The notes: generated from the letters alone by a model not told the origin. Positions 1 to 12,069 are shown, counted from the first letter of the stretch. The stretch: 64,000 nucleotides of DNA from Hibiscus mutabilis (GCA_019671005.1 CM033718.1:32752508-32816507); one strand, 5' to 3'. Numbers and translations: made by a program.

Positions 1-1724
1 AAAAAAAGAGAAAGAAAGCTTGAAGGAGAAAGCTTGAATCCATGTCTTACAACCTTGAATTAGCTCCAAATTAAGCCTAGATAGCTTAGTGATTAAGGTA
101 ATTACTTGTTTCCTTTGTAAATTTCATGTTTGAATTGAAATGGTAATGTGATTTGAATGTATAGATGCTGGAAAATGTAATGAACATGTTATAGATTGAT
201 TGAATGATTGTTTGATGATGTTATTGGTTGTATTGATGAATTAGATGATTTCTTTATGTGTTTAGGTCATGCTATGTGCAATTAGAACCTGGAAATTGAT
301 TGCTAGTAATAAAATGGCTAATGAAACTCACGTGTAATTGCTGGAAAATTGAGAAACATGAACATGGTTCAAAACAGTTTAGATTAGGGGACTGTTTTGA
401 TTTAAAAAATGTGTAAGCATGTTAAATGAGCTTAAAACTATATTTTGAACATGTTGATAGGTAAAATGGAGATTTAATTGAATTGGTAACTTGCTGGAAA
501 AATGACTACACATAATTGAACTAGTAAATTAGGTAATAGACTGCCTAGTTGATGAATTGATGTGTAATTGTGATCAATTGGATTAAACTAGATTCAACAT
601 GACTATGCCCTATTTTGAGAACATTTTTAAGTGAATTATGATGGCCTAAATATGTATGAACATGTTTATGAATGAAATTGTCATGACAGGACCTTGTTAG
701 AATGAAATAAAGAACTAGAATTGCAACCTAGTGTAAGTTGCCCATAACTGCTCTGTTATGGGCAGTCACTTTGAAAATTAACCAAAAATTGTAGAGATCA
801 AATTCAGGGCTGAAATTTTAATGTCATAATCCTTTGTATGTATAATTTCATTAGGAGAAAACAGAACTGAAAACTGGGTACTATACTGGAAACAGTAAAT
901 GGAAATAGCTGGACAGTTAAAACTGTCCAGGCAGTGTAAAATGCCCTGTCTTTAAACAATAAACTTTATTAATTGGATAATAAATAAAATGTAAGCCTAT
1001 TATGGTTTTAAATAAAATTTTGTTAGCTTTCCAACGGTATAATTTAATTGAAATTCCGACGTAGGAATTGAAAGATATCCTATTTAAGCATGTAGTGTGC
1101 AAGCTGCCAGGCAGCGGCACTTAAGCTAGGTATAAACCGTTTTGTACACAGTTTTATTGGACTATTTTTAATAGTTTGGGATAAATGGATTTTGCCTAGC
1201 TTTTTTATTGAAATGTTGGCTGAATTGTACTTATATGAGCAAAGTCTTGCTGCCATAATTGTGTATGATAAGTACTACTAATATTGCCTTGCTTGAATGG
1301 TCATATGAGACTTGTTTTAATATTCATCTGCTTGTATAATGTTTTAGAACCAGCTTTGAACTCGGAGGAAGGAGAAAAAGGAAATCATTCGAAGGCTAAG
1401 AACAAGGGAATAGCTATACAATACAATTGCTAGCTTTCTTGTATTGTATTGTGAGTGTAGTTACCTCTAGGGTTAGGACTAGGTCCTAACAATTTCATTC
1501 TTGTTTCAATCTTGACATGTAAATGAATCTAATCTTGAACTTGACCTAATAAGGGAAGGATGATTAAAGAAACACATGAAACATGATCCTAGTATTGTTT
1601 ATATGTCTATTCGAAATGCTTACGCGTGATTGATGATAGCTTGAATGCTTGTATGTGATATGATACAACATGATTCAATGCTAATGACTTGTTTGAGATA
1701 TGATGTTATCTCATCGTGATGAAA
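1..1724 (+). repeat. Element A 5' LTR, left part
   Basis: Aligns with 15516-17230 of the 3' LTR. It is broken by element D after TGAAA (1720-1724), which is repeated at 8776-8780. It contains GGACTGTTTTG-type words (for example near 389) that recur in LTR F. No coding capacity is seen. Confidence 0.93.
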
Positions 1725-2267
1725 TGTAACACCCTTACTAGTATTTATTACCCAATACTAGTATAGAGTGTCACATGATGTTTAAACCATATTTTATGCT
1801 ATCTGAACAAGTCAGAAATGACGATTTAAATTTTTTACTTTTTAATCGCATAAAATTTATTTACAATTTTTAATCCATCAGATAGACCTCGATTTCAGGC
1901 AGCAACTTGGAAATTTTTAACTATACTATACAATTAACAAAACTACCTAAAATAAAAGTCATTTTTGATTACACTAAAGTTTAATTATTATAATCTTACC
2001 CGATTTTCGTTATTAGCAATTTCTTTAAACTAGTATCATTTAAATAAAACTCAATATCATATACTAACCACTTATCTAGATATTATTATTACAACCCATA
2101 TCTAGACTAGTTTGAAAGGAGCTACTTTTATTTATAAATGCCAACTAGAAATATCAAAATACATCAAATATGTAATTACCGATACTGCATATATCCCCTT
2201 TGATAGTGATGCCTAACTCTTTACTTCGAACCGGGTTTTCTACCTACACATGAAAAACCATCACACG

Positions 2268-2283
2268 CTAAGTATATACTTAG
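2268..2283 (-). promoter_or_regulatory. Perfect 16-bp palindrome in D left LTR
   Basis: CTAAGTATATACTTAG equals its own reverse complement. On the element strand it follows CCTCA, the context of comparable hairpins in the other LTR families here. A regulatory role is inferred. Confidence 0.55.
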
Positions 2284-2454
2284 TGAGGCATTATAATTAT
2301 TTAATATAAATCAACATTCTTGAATTATATCAATAATATAATAAACATGCAGTTTGATCACTACTCCTTTATTTCCCTTATGTTAATCAAATATTAACAT
2401 AATATAATCCAGATTCATAAATCCTATTATCATCCTTGCCATTATCCGAGAATT

Positions 2455-2765
2455 TACCTACTTTTTGAATGATTTACCATTTATTATCAAAGAGTTCACT
2501 TACTCTCTAACTTATTCACCATTTATTATCATTTTTCGAGAGTTCACTTACTCTCTAATTTATTTACCATTTATTATCATTTTCTGAGAGTTCACTTACT
2601 CTCTAATTTATTTACCATTTATTATCATTTCTCGAGAGTTCACTTACTTTCTAATTTATTTACCATTTATTATCATTTTTCGTGAGTTCACTTACTCTCT
2701 AATTTATTCCTCATTTATTATCATTTTCACTTACTCTCTAATTAATTCATCATATATTATCAAAT
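2455..2765. repeat. Tandem array of about 50-bp units in D left LTR
   Basis: Five to six imperfect units built on ATTTATTATCATTTT, CGAGAGTTCACTTACTCTCT and AATTTATTTACC. Each unit carries the dyad AGAG..CTCT, so each could fold into a small hairpin. The same array sits at 6415-6705 in the other LTR, so it predates this insertion. Confidence 0.85.
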
Positions 2766-2811
2766 AAATTATTGCCCAACATAGTTTTGAGGACTTGAGT
2801 ACACGAGTCAA

Positions 2812-2925
2812 AACTGCACCAAAGTGCTAATAAACCGCGCCGAAGTGCTAAGAGACCGCACATAAGTGCTAAAGAACCACACCTAAGTGTTAATAAACCG
2901 CACCGAAGTGCTAAACCGCTAGACT
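2812..2925. repeat. Tandem array of about 21-bp units in D left LTR
   Basis: Five degenerate units of the form ACCGCACCGAAGTGCTAA followed by a few bases, directly after the 50-bp array. The counterpart in the right LTR is about 6760-6865. Confidence 0.82.
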
Positions 2926-4022
2926 CTATGGCATGCCAACTATACTATATACCTCAAATACTTATTTGGGCATACTTTCCAATTCCATATTCAATTCATC
3001 TATGGCAATATAATTAAATATTGGGCAGTTCATACCCTAAATATAACATAACCACACATACCTGGTATATTTAGTGATCAAGTGTATCATAGTTCTTCCT
3101 TTGACAATTCTCAATATGTTAAATATAAGTTCATGATATAAACATATAATTGTCAAGTAATTATTAATAAGGTAGACCTATCACAAGTCTTCCAAATGAT
3201 GATCATAGTATTATCCATGCATAAAAATGCACTCACCTTGACACTTTATGCTTTGCCAATATTCACTAGCCTCACTAAGTTCAACTTTGATCCCGTTCCT
3301 TTCCTCGATTGCTAACTCAGTCTTGATTTTGTTCACAATCTACAGTGTATTAAAATACCATAAGTACATTCCAAATTATATGTTAGTATCTTACTAACAC
3401 ATAAACAATATAGGAATAATTTTCCTATAAACACCCTAATATTTTCCAAATATTAGTTTTATGACACAAGTCATTCCATCTCCAATACTTTGTATTTCTT
3501 CCAACCCTTACTCAAATAATGATTTATAACTCATTCTAACCTGAATTCCAGCATAATGCTTCCATGAAAATAAATTTTCACTTTAGTCCTTAACTTCTTC
3601 CTAATTGCTGAATTGGTCCCCAATCTTTTCCAAAATTTTGAATTGATCCCTATGTTCTGCAAACTTCCAAAATGGTCCAAATGACATTTTAAAGCTTGTA
3701 AAATCATAATTTCAACATTTTCAAATTTATGGAAATTTTTCCATAATTTCCCCTAATTCTTTCAAAATGCCGAAATCACCCCTCTACCTTTCCAAGTTTC
3801 CAAATTAGTCTACTTAACACTTAAACATCATTTCTAAGCCTTCACAACCATTTCCAACTCAAAATCATTCCAAATTTAACTTTTCTACTAAAACCCTAAC
3901 TTTAAACAATTTAGGGTTTAGCTATTTCCATGTAATTTCAACCATCATACAACCTTTAGTATGATTCCACAACATCATATTTATCAAAAACAAACCTTAG
4001 TTCATCCTAAATCAACATCATA

Positions 4023-4180
4023 TACTAGGCCGTATAAAACCTCGGTCTAATAATTCTTGTAACTGAGCTTTCAATCCTTTAAGCTCTGTAGGATTTATCC
4101 TGTAAGGTGTTATCGATATTGGTGCTATTCCAGGAAGCACATCAATACCGAATTCTTCCTCTCAATCGGGAGGTAATCTC
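4023..4180 (-). pseudogene. Element D RT N-terminal remnant
   Basis: The minus strand reads EFGIDVLPG, then ITPYRINPTELKGLKAQL and QELLDRG, the usual start of a gypsy reverse transcriptase domain just before the GFIRPS block. Similarity ends abruptly at about 4023, where LTR sequence begins. The rest of pol and the LTR junction are therefore lost in one deletion. None of the catalytic Asp blocks is present. Confidence 0.8.
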
Positions 4181-4249
4181 GGTAATTCATCCGGAAAACA
4201 TCTAGAAATTCTTGTACCGTTGGTACATTTTCCTGATTTATTTTTGTTT

Positions 4250-4570
4250 CTAAGCACTAATCACATTGTTTAGATTATTCGGTCTTTCACCTACAAATAC
4301 CATCTTTGAACTGTCTGGATTTTTCAAGATTAACCCTTTTATATTTTCCATAAAACCAGCAAGAAATACTACTATTTGAATCTTTAGAGGACATTTCTTG
4401 CATATTTGACTCACTTTGGCACTTTGTCCTATTAGATTGATGGCAACTACTTTATTCGAATTTGGTTCTATTGGAATATTTCTTTCGAATATTATTTTAG
4501 AACTAATGTGAGAATGAGTAGAGCCTAGATCAACCAATGCAAAGATAGGTCTGCGAAAGAGTTCGATCAT
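4250..4570 (-). pseudogene. Element D aspartic protease remnant
   Basis: A 106-residue open stretch. The active-site region reads FALVDLGSTHSHIS, where gypsy proteases normally have D[ST]GSTHSF; the middle residue of the catalytic triplet is Leu, so cleavage activity is doubtful. Downstream residues NPDSSKMVFVGE and NNLNNVISA match the usual protease-RT linker. The normally preceding FDLILGMDWL block seems missing, which suggests a small internal deletion of roughly 30-40 codons. It lies between the CCHC knuckle (4742-4783) and the RT remnant, in the expected order. Confidence 0.8.
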
Positions 4571-4741
4571 ACATGCTACAATCTCTACATCATCCTGATC
4601 CTCAATAGTTTTGATGTGGTATACCTGAGCTGTAGCCTTGATCTCTCGATTAGGCGTAAATGCAGATGTTCCCGGGTTACTACCGTTATTTCCTTTACCA
4701 GCCTTATGTGCTACGATAGGCTAATTTGGGTGAAGTTCTGG

Positions 4742-4783
4742 ACAATGCTTCTTGATATGACCAACTTGCCTACAATAGAAACA
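4742..4783 (-). pseudogene. Element D gag zinc knuckle
   Basis: The minus strand reads CFYCRQVGHIKKHC, a complete C-x2-C-x4-H-x4-C retroviral-type zinc knuckle used for RNA binding by the nucleocapsid part of Gag. A CEHCGKRHPCQC segment lies just upstream. It is in a different open stretch from the gag core because of intervening stops. Confidence 0.82.
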
Positions 4784-4905
4784 TGCTCTGATCAACCAGC
4801 ATTGACAAGGATGCCTCTTACCACAATGCTCACATTCTAAAATCGGGCGAACTCCAGACCCACGAGTACCTGCAGTATTCATCTAGGACTGCTTCGATTT
4901 TCCTC

Positions 4906-5391
4906 CTACATACCCCTTCTTAACTGAAGAGGCTGATGCTGCAGGATATTGTTGTGGTATTCCTTTACTGCGTTAAAATGATGACGTAGCAAATAAACCT
5001 CCAGACCTTTTTCTGGTCTGAATCTACTTCTCACTTTTTTCTTCAAGGTCAACTTTCTCCAATATATATTTTTCTTGAATTCTTGTAGAAAGAATTCCCA
5101 AGTAATTCGTTCTAGAGGTACTTGGGTAGTTATCACATTCCACCATACGCTTGCTTGTTCCATCAATAGGGATACTACTCCTAATTTTCCTTGATTATCA
5201 TAAGGAATCCTATTTAATATGATCTTTATATCATTTAACCAATAATCGGCAACCATATGATTTGCATTAGTATAACCCCAGAATTCTAGTGCCCCAATTT
5301 TCCTTAATTCCTTTGGGATTGATACTGGTGCTTGCCGATTTAGGATTGCCTCCAAAGACTGCATAAATAAGCCTTGCACTTGTACCGGCAT
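4906..5391 (-). pseudogene. Element D gag core (capsid-like)
   Basis: A 161-residue open stretch resembling the retrotransposon gag domain of plant chromoviruses: LEFWGYTNANHMVADYWL at the start, SLLMEQASVWWNV in the middle and WEFFLQEFKKNI later. Family members use this as the structural capsid-forming part. Upstream and downstream gag parts are broken by stops, so full Gag cannot be made. The PBS lies about 300 bp upstream on the element strand. Confidence 0.82.
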
Positions 5392-5689
5392 ATTTCTTTG
5401 TTCATGAGCCTGTTGCTCTACATTTTGCTGAACCTGAGGTGGATTCTAATTCACCTCATTACTTCCGCTTCGAGCAGGCACATCCTGCTCAACAGCCTGT
5501 CAGAATTCTCGATAACCCGACATTTGTTCATGTCACGTTTATCTAAAATAAGTAAGGAGCAATCTACTCAACATCATGCATCATCATAATCCTACACAAT
5601 AGCGGTAATTTTTAGATATTCTAGTGGCATGTATATAACTCTAACTTTCTACAAAGACTCATTTACTATCCAGAACCGGCTAAACTTGT

Positions 5690-5705
5690 AGCTCTAATAC
5701 CAATA
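5690..5705 (-). other. Element D primer binding site (tRNA-iMet type)
   Basis: On the minus strand this reads TTGGTATTAGAGCTAC, one mismatch from TGGTATCAGAGC, the complement of the plant initiator tRNA-Met 3' end. It is directly beside the inner edge of the right LTR, which fixes the orientation of D. Confidence 0.85.
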
Positions 5706-6249
5706 AATGTAACACCCTTACTAGTATTTATTACCCAATACTAGTATAGAGCGTCACATGATGTTTAAACCATATTTTATGCTATCTGATCAAGTCCAAA
5801 ATGACGATTTAAAATTTTTCCTTTTTAATCGCGTAAAATTTATTTCCAATTTTTAATCCATGAGATAGACCTCGATTTCAGGCAGCAACTTGGAAATTTT
5901 TAACTATACTATACAATTAACAAAACTGCCTAAAATAAAAATCATTTTGATTACTCTAAAATTTCATTATTATAATCTTACCCAATTTTCGTTACTAGCA
6001 ATTTCTTTAAACTAGTATCATTTAAATAAAACTCAATATCATATACTAACCACTTATCTAGATATTATTATTACAACTCATATCTAAACTAGTTTGAAAG
6101 GAGCTACTTTCATTTATACATGCCAACTAGAAATATCAAAATATATCAAATATGTAATTACTGATACTACATATATCCCCTTTGATAGTGATGCCTAACT
6201 CTTTACTCCGAACCGAGTTTTCTACCTTCGCGTGAAAAACAATCACACG

Positions 6250-6265
6250 CTAAGTATATACTTAG
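6250..6265 (-). promoter_or_regulatory. Perfect 16-bp palindrome in D right LTR
   Basis: CTAAGTATATACTTAG, identical to the left LTR copy at 2268-2283. Same position relative to CCTCA as hairpins in A and F. Function inferred only. Confidence 0.55.
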
Positions 6266-6414
6266 TGAGGCATTATAATTATTTAATATAAATCAACATG
6301 CTTGAATTAAATCAATAATATAATAAACATACAGTTTGATCACTACTCCTTTATTTCCCTTATGTTAATCAAATATTAACATAATATAATCCAGATTCAT
6401 AAATCCTATTATTA

Positions 6415-6705
6415 TCCTTGCCATTATCTGAGAATTTACCGACTTTCTAAATGATTTACCATTTATTATCCGAGAGTCCACTTGCTCTCTAACTTATTAA
6501 CCATTTATTATCATTTTCCGAGAGTTCACTTACTCTCTAATTTATTTACCATTTATTATCATTTTCCAAGAGTTCACTTACTCTCTAATTGATTTACCAT
6601 TTATTATCATTTTCCGAGAGTTCACTTATTCTCTAATTTATTCATCATTTATTATCATTTTTCGAGAGTTCAATTACTCTCTAATTTATTCATCATTTAC
6701 TATCA
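6415..6705. repeat. Tandem array of about 50-bp units in D right LTR
   Basis: Counterpart of 2455-2765, about five to six units with GAGAGTTCACTTACTCTCTA as the core. Unit count and junctions differ slightly from the left LTR, as expected for an array that can slip. Confidence 0.85.
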
Positions 6706-8935
6706 AATAAATTATTGCCCAACATAGTTTTGAGGACTTCAATACACGAGTCAAAACCGCATCAAACTCCTAATAAACCGCATTCAAGTGCTAAGAGACC
6801 GCACATAAGTGCTAAAGAACAACACCTAAGTGTTAATAAACCACACCGAAGTGATAAACCGCTGGACTCTATGGCATGCCAACTATACTCTATACCTCAA
6901 ATACTTATTTGGGCATACTTTCCAATTCCATATTCAATTCATCAATGGCAATATAATTAAATACTGGGCAGTTCATACCCTAAATATAACATAACCATAC
7001 ATACCTGATATATTTAGTGATCAAATGCATCATAGTTCTTCCTTTGACAATTCTCAATATGTCAAATATAAGTTCATGATATAAACATATAATTATCAAG
7101 AAATTGTTAATAAGGTAGACTTATCACAAGTCTTCCAAATGATAATCATAGTATTATCCATGCATAAAAATACACTAACCTTGACACTTTATGCTTTGTC
7201 AATATTCACTAACCTCACTAAGTTCAACTTTGATCCCGTTCCTTTCCTCGATTGCTAACTCGGTCTTGATTTTGTTCACAGTCTACAGTGTATTAAAATA
7301 CCATGAGTACATTCCAAATTATATGTTAGTATCTTACTAACACATAAACAATATAAGAGTAATTTTCCTATAAACACCCTAATATTTTCCAAATATTAGT
7401 TTGATGACACAAGTCATTCCATCCACAATACTTTGTATTTCTTCCAACACTTACTCAAAGAATGATTTATAACTCATTGTAACCTTAATTCTAGCATAAT
7501 GCTTCCATGAAAATAAATTTTCACTTTAGTCCTTAAATTCTTCCTAATTACCGAATTGGTCCCTAATCTTTTCCAAATTTCCGAATTGATCCCTATGTTC
7601 TACAAACTTCCAAAATAGTCCAAATGACATTTTAATGCTTGTAAAATCATAATTTCAACATTTCCAAATTTATGGAAATTTTTCCATAATTTCCTCTACT
7701 TCCTTCAAAATGCCGAAATCACCCCTCTAATTTTTCAAGTTTCCAAATTAGTCTACTTAACACTTAAACATCATTTCAAAGCCTTCACAACCATTTCCAA
7801 CTCAAAATCATTCCAAATTCAACTTGTCTACTAAAACCTTAACTTTAAACAATTTAGGGTTTAGCTTTTTCTATGTAATTTCAACCATCACACAAGCTTT
7901 AATATGAGTCCACGACATCATATTTATCAAAAACTAACCTTAGTTCAACCTAAATCAACATCCCCTTCATCCATCAATTCCTCAAAACTAAGGTTTTAAG
8001 TAAGAAAAGCATGAACAAATGGTACCAAGAGATAGAGAATTTCACGTAGATTAATTCATTGTTTCATGCTTTCATCCAAAATCCAAAGAAATAATCCTGA
8101 AAAATCAAAATAAAATTTTTCTCCTTACCTCAAGAAGGTTTTAAGTAAGAAAAACATGAACAAATGGTACCAAGAGATAGAGAATTTCATGTAGATTAAT
8201 TCTAATGACCTTTTTACCCTTGTAATCCAAAGCTCCATATTAAGCCACATGTATACCTACCAATCCAAGGGCCCAAAACAATCCAAGGAGTTAGTGATTA
8301 CCAACTTTGCCCTTGCCATCTTCAAAAATTACCATCTTGCCATTTTTCATCTAATGGCTAAGATTAAACGTGGAAAAGTAATCTTTAATCCAATGACCCA
8401 TATTAATTTCCATTAAAATAAGGCATGGAAATAACCCTTTTAACCTTGTCTTATTTTAATAAAATATCTCCTAAAATATCTCATAAAAGATTTCATTCGA
8501 TTAAATCCGATTATCCAGATTTTTCCTGAACTTTAAAGCTTCATAGCTCTTCATACAAACTCCGTATCAAAAACCCGTGTAACACGAAAATACCACTCTT
8601 GGGGGTCAACTATTCATTTACAGGACTAACTTACATAACTTTTGAAAATTACAACTTAGTCCTTGAACTTTTCAAAATTTACACTTTGGCGCCAAACTTT
8701 TAATTTTTTACATTTTGGTCGACAACTTTTCAAGTCTTACATTTTGGTCACTAACCAAAATTTTGAGGTATCACATGAAATGAATATTGAAACCACTTGA
8801 CTTGTGAGCTAAGGCTCAATAGCCTAAGGGATTAACATGAAATGATCTTACTTGAAATGAACATGATCTTGAACTTGATAACATGAAAAAATGATAATTC
8901 GAACAACCTTGGTAGCTAGTTGGATTAGGTAGAAA

Positions 8936-8983
8936 GGCATGTCTTAGAGTTTAGAGCTCATTGTGTACAGGTGGACTACAGTC
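8936..8983 (+). promoter_or_regulatory. Shared LTR module GGCATG-GAGCTC-GGACTAC (A 5' LTR)
   Basis: GGCATGTC 8936-8943, GAGCTC 8954-8959 and GGACTACAGTCC 8972-8983. The same three words in the same order occur in LTRs of B, C, F and I, and in part in D. Role unknown; conservation suggests a regulatory part of the LTR. Confidence 0.6.
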
Positions 8984-9481
8984 CAGGGCTACGGCCCCTA
9001 TTTGGCGATAGACAAAGGGTACGTATGTGGTGTTTGGCAACAGTAGGAGGGTTGACTAGCACTATAGTTCATATTGTGGCGACAGTTGGTTAGAGACTCG
9101 ATTACCTATACAAACTGAGTACCAAGGGAGTTGTTTAATGAATTAACAAATGAATAGCAATTCAATTATACATGATACTTGTCTTGAATGCCATGAGATG
9201 TATGTTACTTGATTTGAAAGCATGACACCTTGGTTTCTTATTTTGCAAGCATGTTGCTTGATTCATGAATTATGATTTCTTGATTCCTCATCTTGTTGGC
9301 TGAATGCATGCTATCCTAGATAGGATAATCTTGATGATTGAAAGACTAGATAAGGTCACTCTTGATGTTTGAAAGACTATCTAAGTCTACTCTAATGCTT
9401 GGAAGCCTTAGCTAGGTCTACACTTGACTTAAAAGACATGAAACTTGAAATAACAAATGGGTAGACTAGTTACTACCTCAC

Positions 9482-9501
9482 TAAGTACATTTTTGTACTT
9501 A
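9482..9501 (+). promoter_or_regulatory. LTR hairpin, A 5' LTR
   Basis: TAAGTAC / GTACTTA stem of 7 bp with a 6-base loop, preceded by CCTCAC. It lies 132 bp before the CTCCTAG box. The equivalent stem in other families has different bases that still pair. Confidence 0.6.
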
Positions 9502-9632
9502 TCACTCATGTTCATTCTTCCCAACCTACAAGTTAAAGGATTCAACATTTCTTGCTCTTGAAGTTGATTCCTTGAGCAAGAAGCATCCTACACAAACTTG
9601 GTTAATGTATGATTCCATACTTGTTTTGTATT

Positions 9633-9651
9633 CTCCTAGAATGGTGGCACT
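9633..9651 (+). promoter_or_regulatory. CTCCTAG..GGTGGCACT box, A 5' LTR
   Basis: CTCCTAGAATGGTGGCACT. Near-identical boxes occur in every Tekay-like LTR in the window (A, B, C, F, I and the solo A copy), always downstream of the hairpin. It may mark the R region, but no transcript data are available here. Confidence 0.55.
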
Positions 9652-10644
9652 AGATGTATATAGATAGCTTGAACATGCATTTTGAAGGATTGTATATAAT
9701 TCTTGATGTACCTATCTATGATATGTATATAGTTAAGGTTTGTAATGAACTTAGATAACTTGTAATAGTTGAATGTTTTGTTGCGCTTATGTTGATGGAA
9801 AGAATGATCCAATGTTGATCTAGTTGATATGAATAAATGTAAAAGCCTTGAAATTATCATGTGTATGCTTGAGTTATAATTCGAATATGATAAAATAGGT
9901 CGCTTAAGCTCTATTCGAATGGTCATGATAAGTATATGAATCAATTGTGCGTTCATGCCTTGATTATATGAGTATTGTGCACTTGTTCGATGCATGACCG
10001 AATAGTTTTGATTCATTAGGTACTAGTTACATGCCTTGTAATATATGATTAGCGTTAATGGTTGAATGTATGAGTTAGAGTAAGGCTAGCATGGAACAAA
10101 TTCTATGTTAATGATTGCTTAGATGATCATGCTTAGTAAGAATAAGATTAAGATGTCTAAAGGTATACAAGCTAAGGAATAATGAAGTGTAATCTACATG
10201 ATAAAGTAGTAACTTGAAAAGTAAGCATGAGAGGAATTAATCTAGTGGTATTGTAATCATAGTTGAATGCTTAGGATGAAATTGAAGTACATTTGAGATT
10301 ACTTGCATGATAAGATATGCATAAATGGTTGCCTATGCCTTGTTCGAATGCTTGTTCCTCATTGCTTGCATAGTTTGATTGATTGGATGATTTATGAGTC
10401 AAGGGTGAGCTTTCTTGTTAGCTAAGTAAGCAAGTTTGAATGATTGTTTCTTCTTGGTTGTTGATTGCTGAATGTAATGCTTGATTATTGAATCAAGTTT
10501 GAATGTGTATTACATGTATTGTCCTTGCCTTGTCTATGTTCTAGTATAGTTCAAATGCCATGCCTTGTCTTGTCTTTGCTTGCTTGCTAAGTAACACTCC
10601 CGAACTGAGTTACTACTAACCCGAGTAGGGGTGTTACATCTTAA

Positions 10645-10659
10645 TTGGTAGTAAGAGCT
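10645..10659 (+). other. Element A primer binding site (degenerate, tRNA-iMet type)
   Basis: TTGGTAGTAAGAGCT lies 7 bases after the LTR end. It resembles TGGTATCAGAGC with a small insertion/substitution in the middle, so priming may have decayed. Confidence 0.7.
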
Positions 10660-10797
10660 TTAGATTTAGTCGATTCTAGGACTAAACCAGGCTATAATGC
10701 ATCATATAGGATACTTGTGCCACCTAGGAGACTTGTATTGAATAGCTTGTGTCTTGCTTATTAAACCAAACCCCTAATTGTTCTATTTGAACGTAGA

Positions 10798-11985
10798 ATG
10801 TTTGAAACAAGACTCGGTCGGGATAATGAAAGTCTTGAAGGCTCCTCAAATGAAGGAGACAGTGTGAGGATGGAACAGATTCCTCCTCAACATCAAGTTC
10901 AACTTCGAGCTCAAGGTGCTGCTCAACAAGAAGATCATGGTATCAATCCTGTGCAGCCAGAATGCCTTCTAAGTATGAAGGAGATGTTTAATCATCTAGT
11001 GTATGCCTTAAAACATGATCGCCCTATTGCTCCTACTGTTGTTGTGCCAAACTGAGCCCCAATTGACAAAGTAGCTCAACATCAAGCTTATACCTTCACT
11101 GGCACCGGTGAAGCAAATCCAGAAGTAGCTGAGTACTGGCTAGAAGCCACTACTCGAATCCTAACCAAGCAACTACCTTGTCAAGATGAACACAAACTCG
11201 AATGTGCTATAGCTTTGTTAGTTGATGAAGCTTTAAGCTGGTGGGAAACTACTACACTGACTGCCCCTGCATAAGCCGTGACGTGGAAATTCTTCCTCGA
11301 TGAATTTTGGAAGAAGTATATCAATGAACAGTATTTGGCTAAGCGCCAGAAACGTTTCTTGTACCTCAAGCAAGGGGTCGACCTATTGAATAGTATGTAA
11401 GCGACTTCTGCAAGTATTGCAAATATGGGTTGGAATATATCAAAATCGAGGCCGACAAGTGCCGAATGTTCATTGATGGGTTAAATGATGAATTAAGCCC
11501 TTTATTCACTACTCTGGGTATTACCGACTTCCAAAATTTTGTAAACCGAGCCATTTCCATAGAGCCGAAGATGAAGGCCTCAGAGAAATGTAATAGTGGA
11601 AACACCTGGAAAGATAAACGATCCAGAAAGGATGACAAGCCACACTGGTAGTCGAAGAAAGTTAAACACTCTAAAGATCACTCTTCAAATTATACTCATG
11701 TCCAGAAGAGCAATTATATATCAAAACCTTAATCGGTAATCAAATCCGCAACCTCGATCATCTCAGTTGATAGTACGGGGAATTCCGCTAAACCTGTTCA
11801 GTATTCTACCTACAAGTTCTGTCAGAAGCACCACACCAGGCAATGCAGAACTCAACAAAACTTGTGTTTCTTATGTGGAGCCTCATATCACTATATTTGG
11901 GATTGTCCCTAGAAATCAGTCAGGTTCCAAGTCGAACACCTAGAAATGCACTCTCAGCTCTCTTTAATCGAAACAAGGGTCCTAA
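10798..11985 (+). pseudogene. Element A gag
   Basis: Begins MFETRLGRDNESLEG at 10798, about 160 bp after the LTR. The capsid-like part reads NPEVAEYWLEATTRIL, then DEALSWWETTTLT and WKFFLDEFWKKYINEQ, then DKCRMFIDGLNDELSPLF. A CCHC zinc knuckle follows at 11865-11906. The frame is broken by stops at 11053, within 11270-11275, near 11390 and at 11649, so only fragments are open. Gag would form the particle and bind element RNA. The order and spacing match an intact gypsy gag followed by protease. Confidence 0.87.
11865..11906 (+). pseudogene. Element A gag zinc knuckle
   Basis: Reads CFLCGASYHYIWDC: all four metal ligands of C-x2-C-x4-H-x4-C are kept. This is the only Tekay-type plus-strand knuckle in the window with every ligand; B lost its His and C lost its second Cys. 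Confidence 0.85.
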
Positions 11986-12069
11986 ACAAACCAGTCTGAA
12001 AATCAAGGGAGAGGTAGAGGGAATCATTCGAATGCTCTAACTCATCAGGAATCCCAAGCCTCTGCTCGT

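Larger units (their letters stand above)
1725..4022 (-). repeat. Element D 3' LTR (truncated)
   Basis: Matches 5708-7962 of the right LTR with about 5% difference by eye, then similarity ends near 4022 where RT-coding remnant begins. Contains a tandem array of roughly 50-bp units (about 2455-2765), a 21-bp-unit array (about 2812-2925) and the palindrome at 2268-2283. Confidence 0.9.
1725..8775 (-). mobile_element. Element D: internally deleted gypsy element inserted in A's 5' LTR
   Basis: Starts TGTAACACCC and ends ATCACA, flanked by the perfect 5-bp duplication TGAAA (1720-1724 and 8776-8780). The uninterrupted sequence is preserved in A's 3' LTR near 17228. Right LTR 5708-8775 (3068 bp) is full length. 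The left LTR matches it from 1725 but stops near 4022. The element reads on the minus strand: PBS beside the right LTR, then gag, a CCHC knuckle, protease and only the first residues of RT. A deletion removed most of RT, RNase H, integrase, PPT and roughly 800 bp of the downstream LTR. It is younger than A because it sits within A. Confidence 0.93.
5708..8775 (-). repeat. Element D 5' LTR (full length, 3068 bp)
   Basis: TGTAAC...TCACA. It shares its first 2.25 kb with 1725-4022 and keeps the extra 0.8 kb missing there. Contains the palindrome at 6250-6265, the 50-bp-unit array at about 6415-6705, the 21-bp-unit array at about 6760-6865 and GGCATGCC at 6873-6880. No coding region is seen. Confidence 0.92.
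8776..10638 (+). repeat. Element A 5' LTR, right part
   Basis: Resumes A's LTR after D and aligns with about 17228-19090. Holds the GGCATGTC-GAGCTC-GGACTACAGTCC module (8936-8983), the hairpin 9482-9501 and the CTCCTAG..GGTGGCACT box (9633-9651). Ends GTGTTACA at 10638. A minus-strand open frame at 9636-10016 is not considered a gene. Confidence 0.93.

Noticed and set aside
2455..2765. Tandem array considered as a CRISPR array
   Set aside because: Units are contiguous with no unique spacers, vary in sequence, and lie in both LTRs of a plant retrotransposon.
5688..5706. PBS sequences considered as tRNA gene fragments (also 24465, 37900, 43250, 55433)
   Set aside because: Only the 12-18 nt complementary to tRNA 3' ends are present, each beside an LTR edge, with no cloverleaf around them.
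9636..10016. Minus-strand open frame of 126 codons in A's 5' LTR, with a same-length partner at 18088-18468 in the 3' LTR
   Set aside because: The two are LTR copies, so similarity is expected. About 15% of residues differ against about 6% of bases, which gives no sign of protein-level selection, and the solo A copy (about 43690-44080) does not keep the frame.
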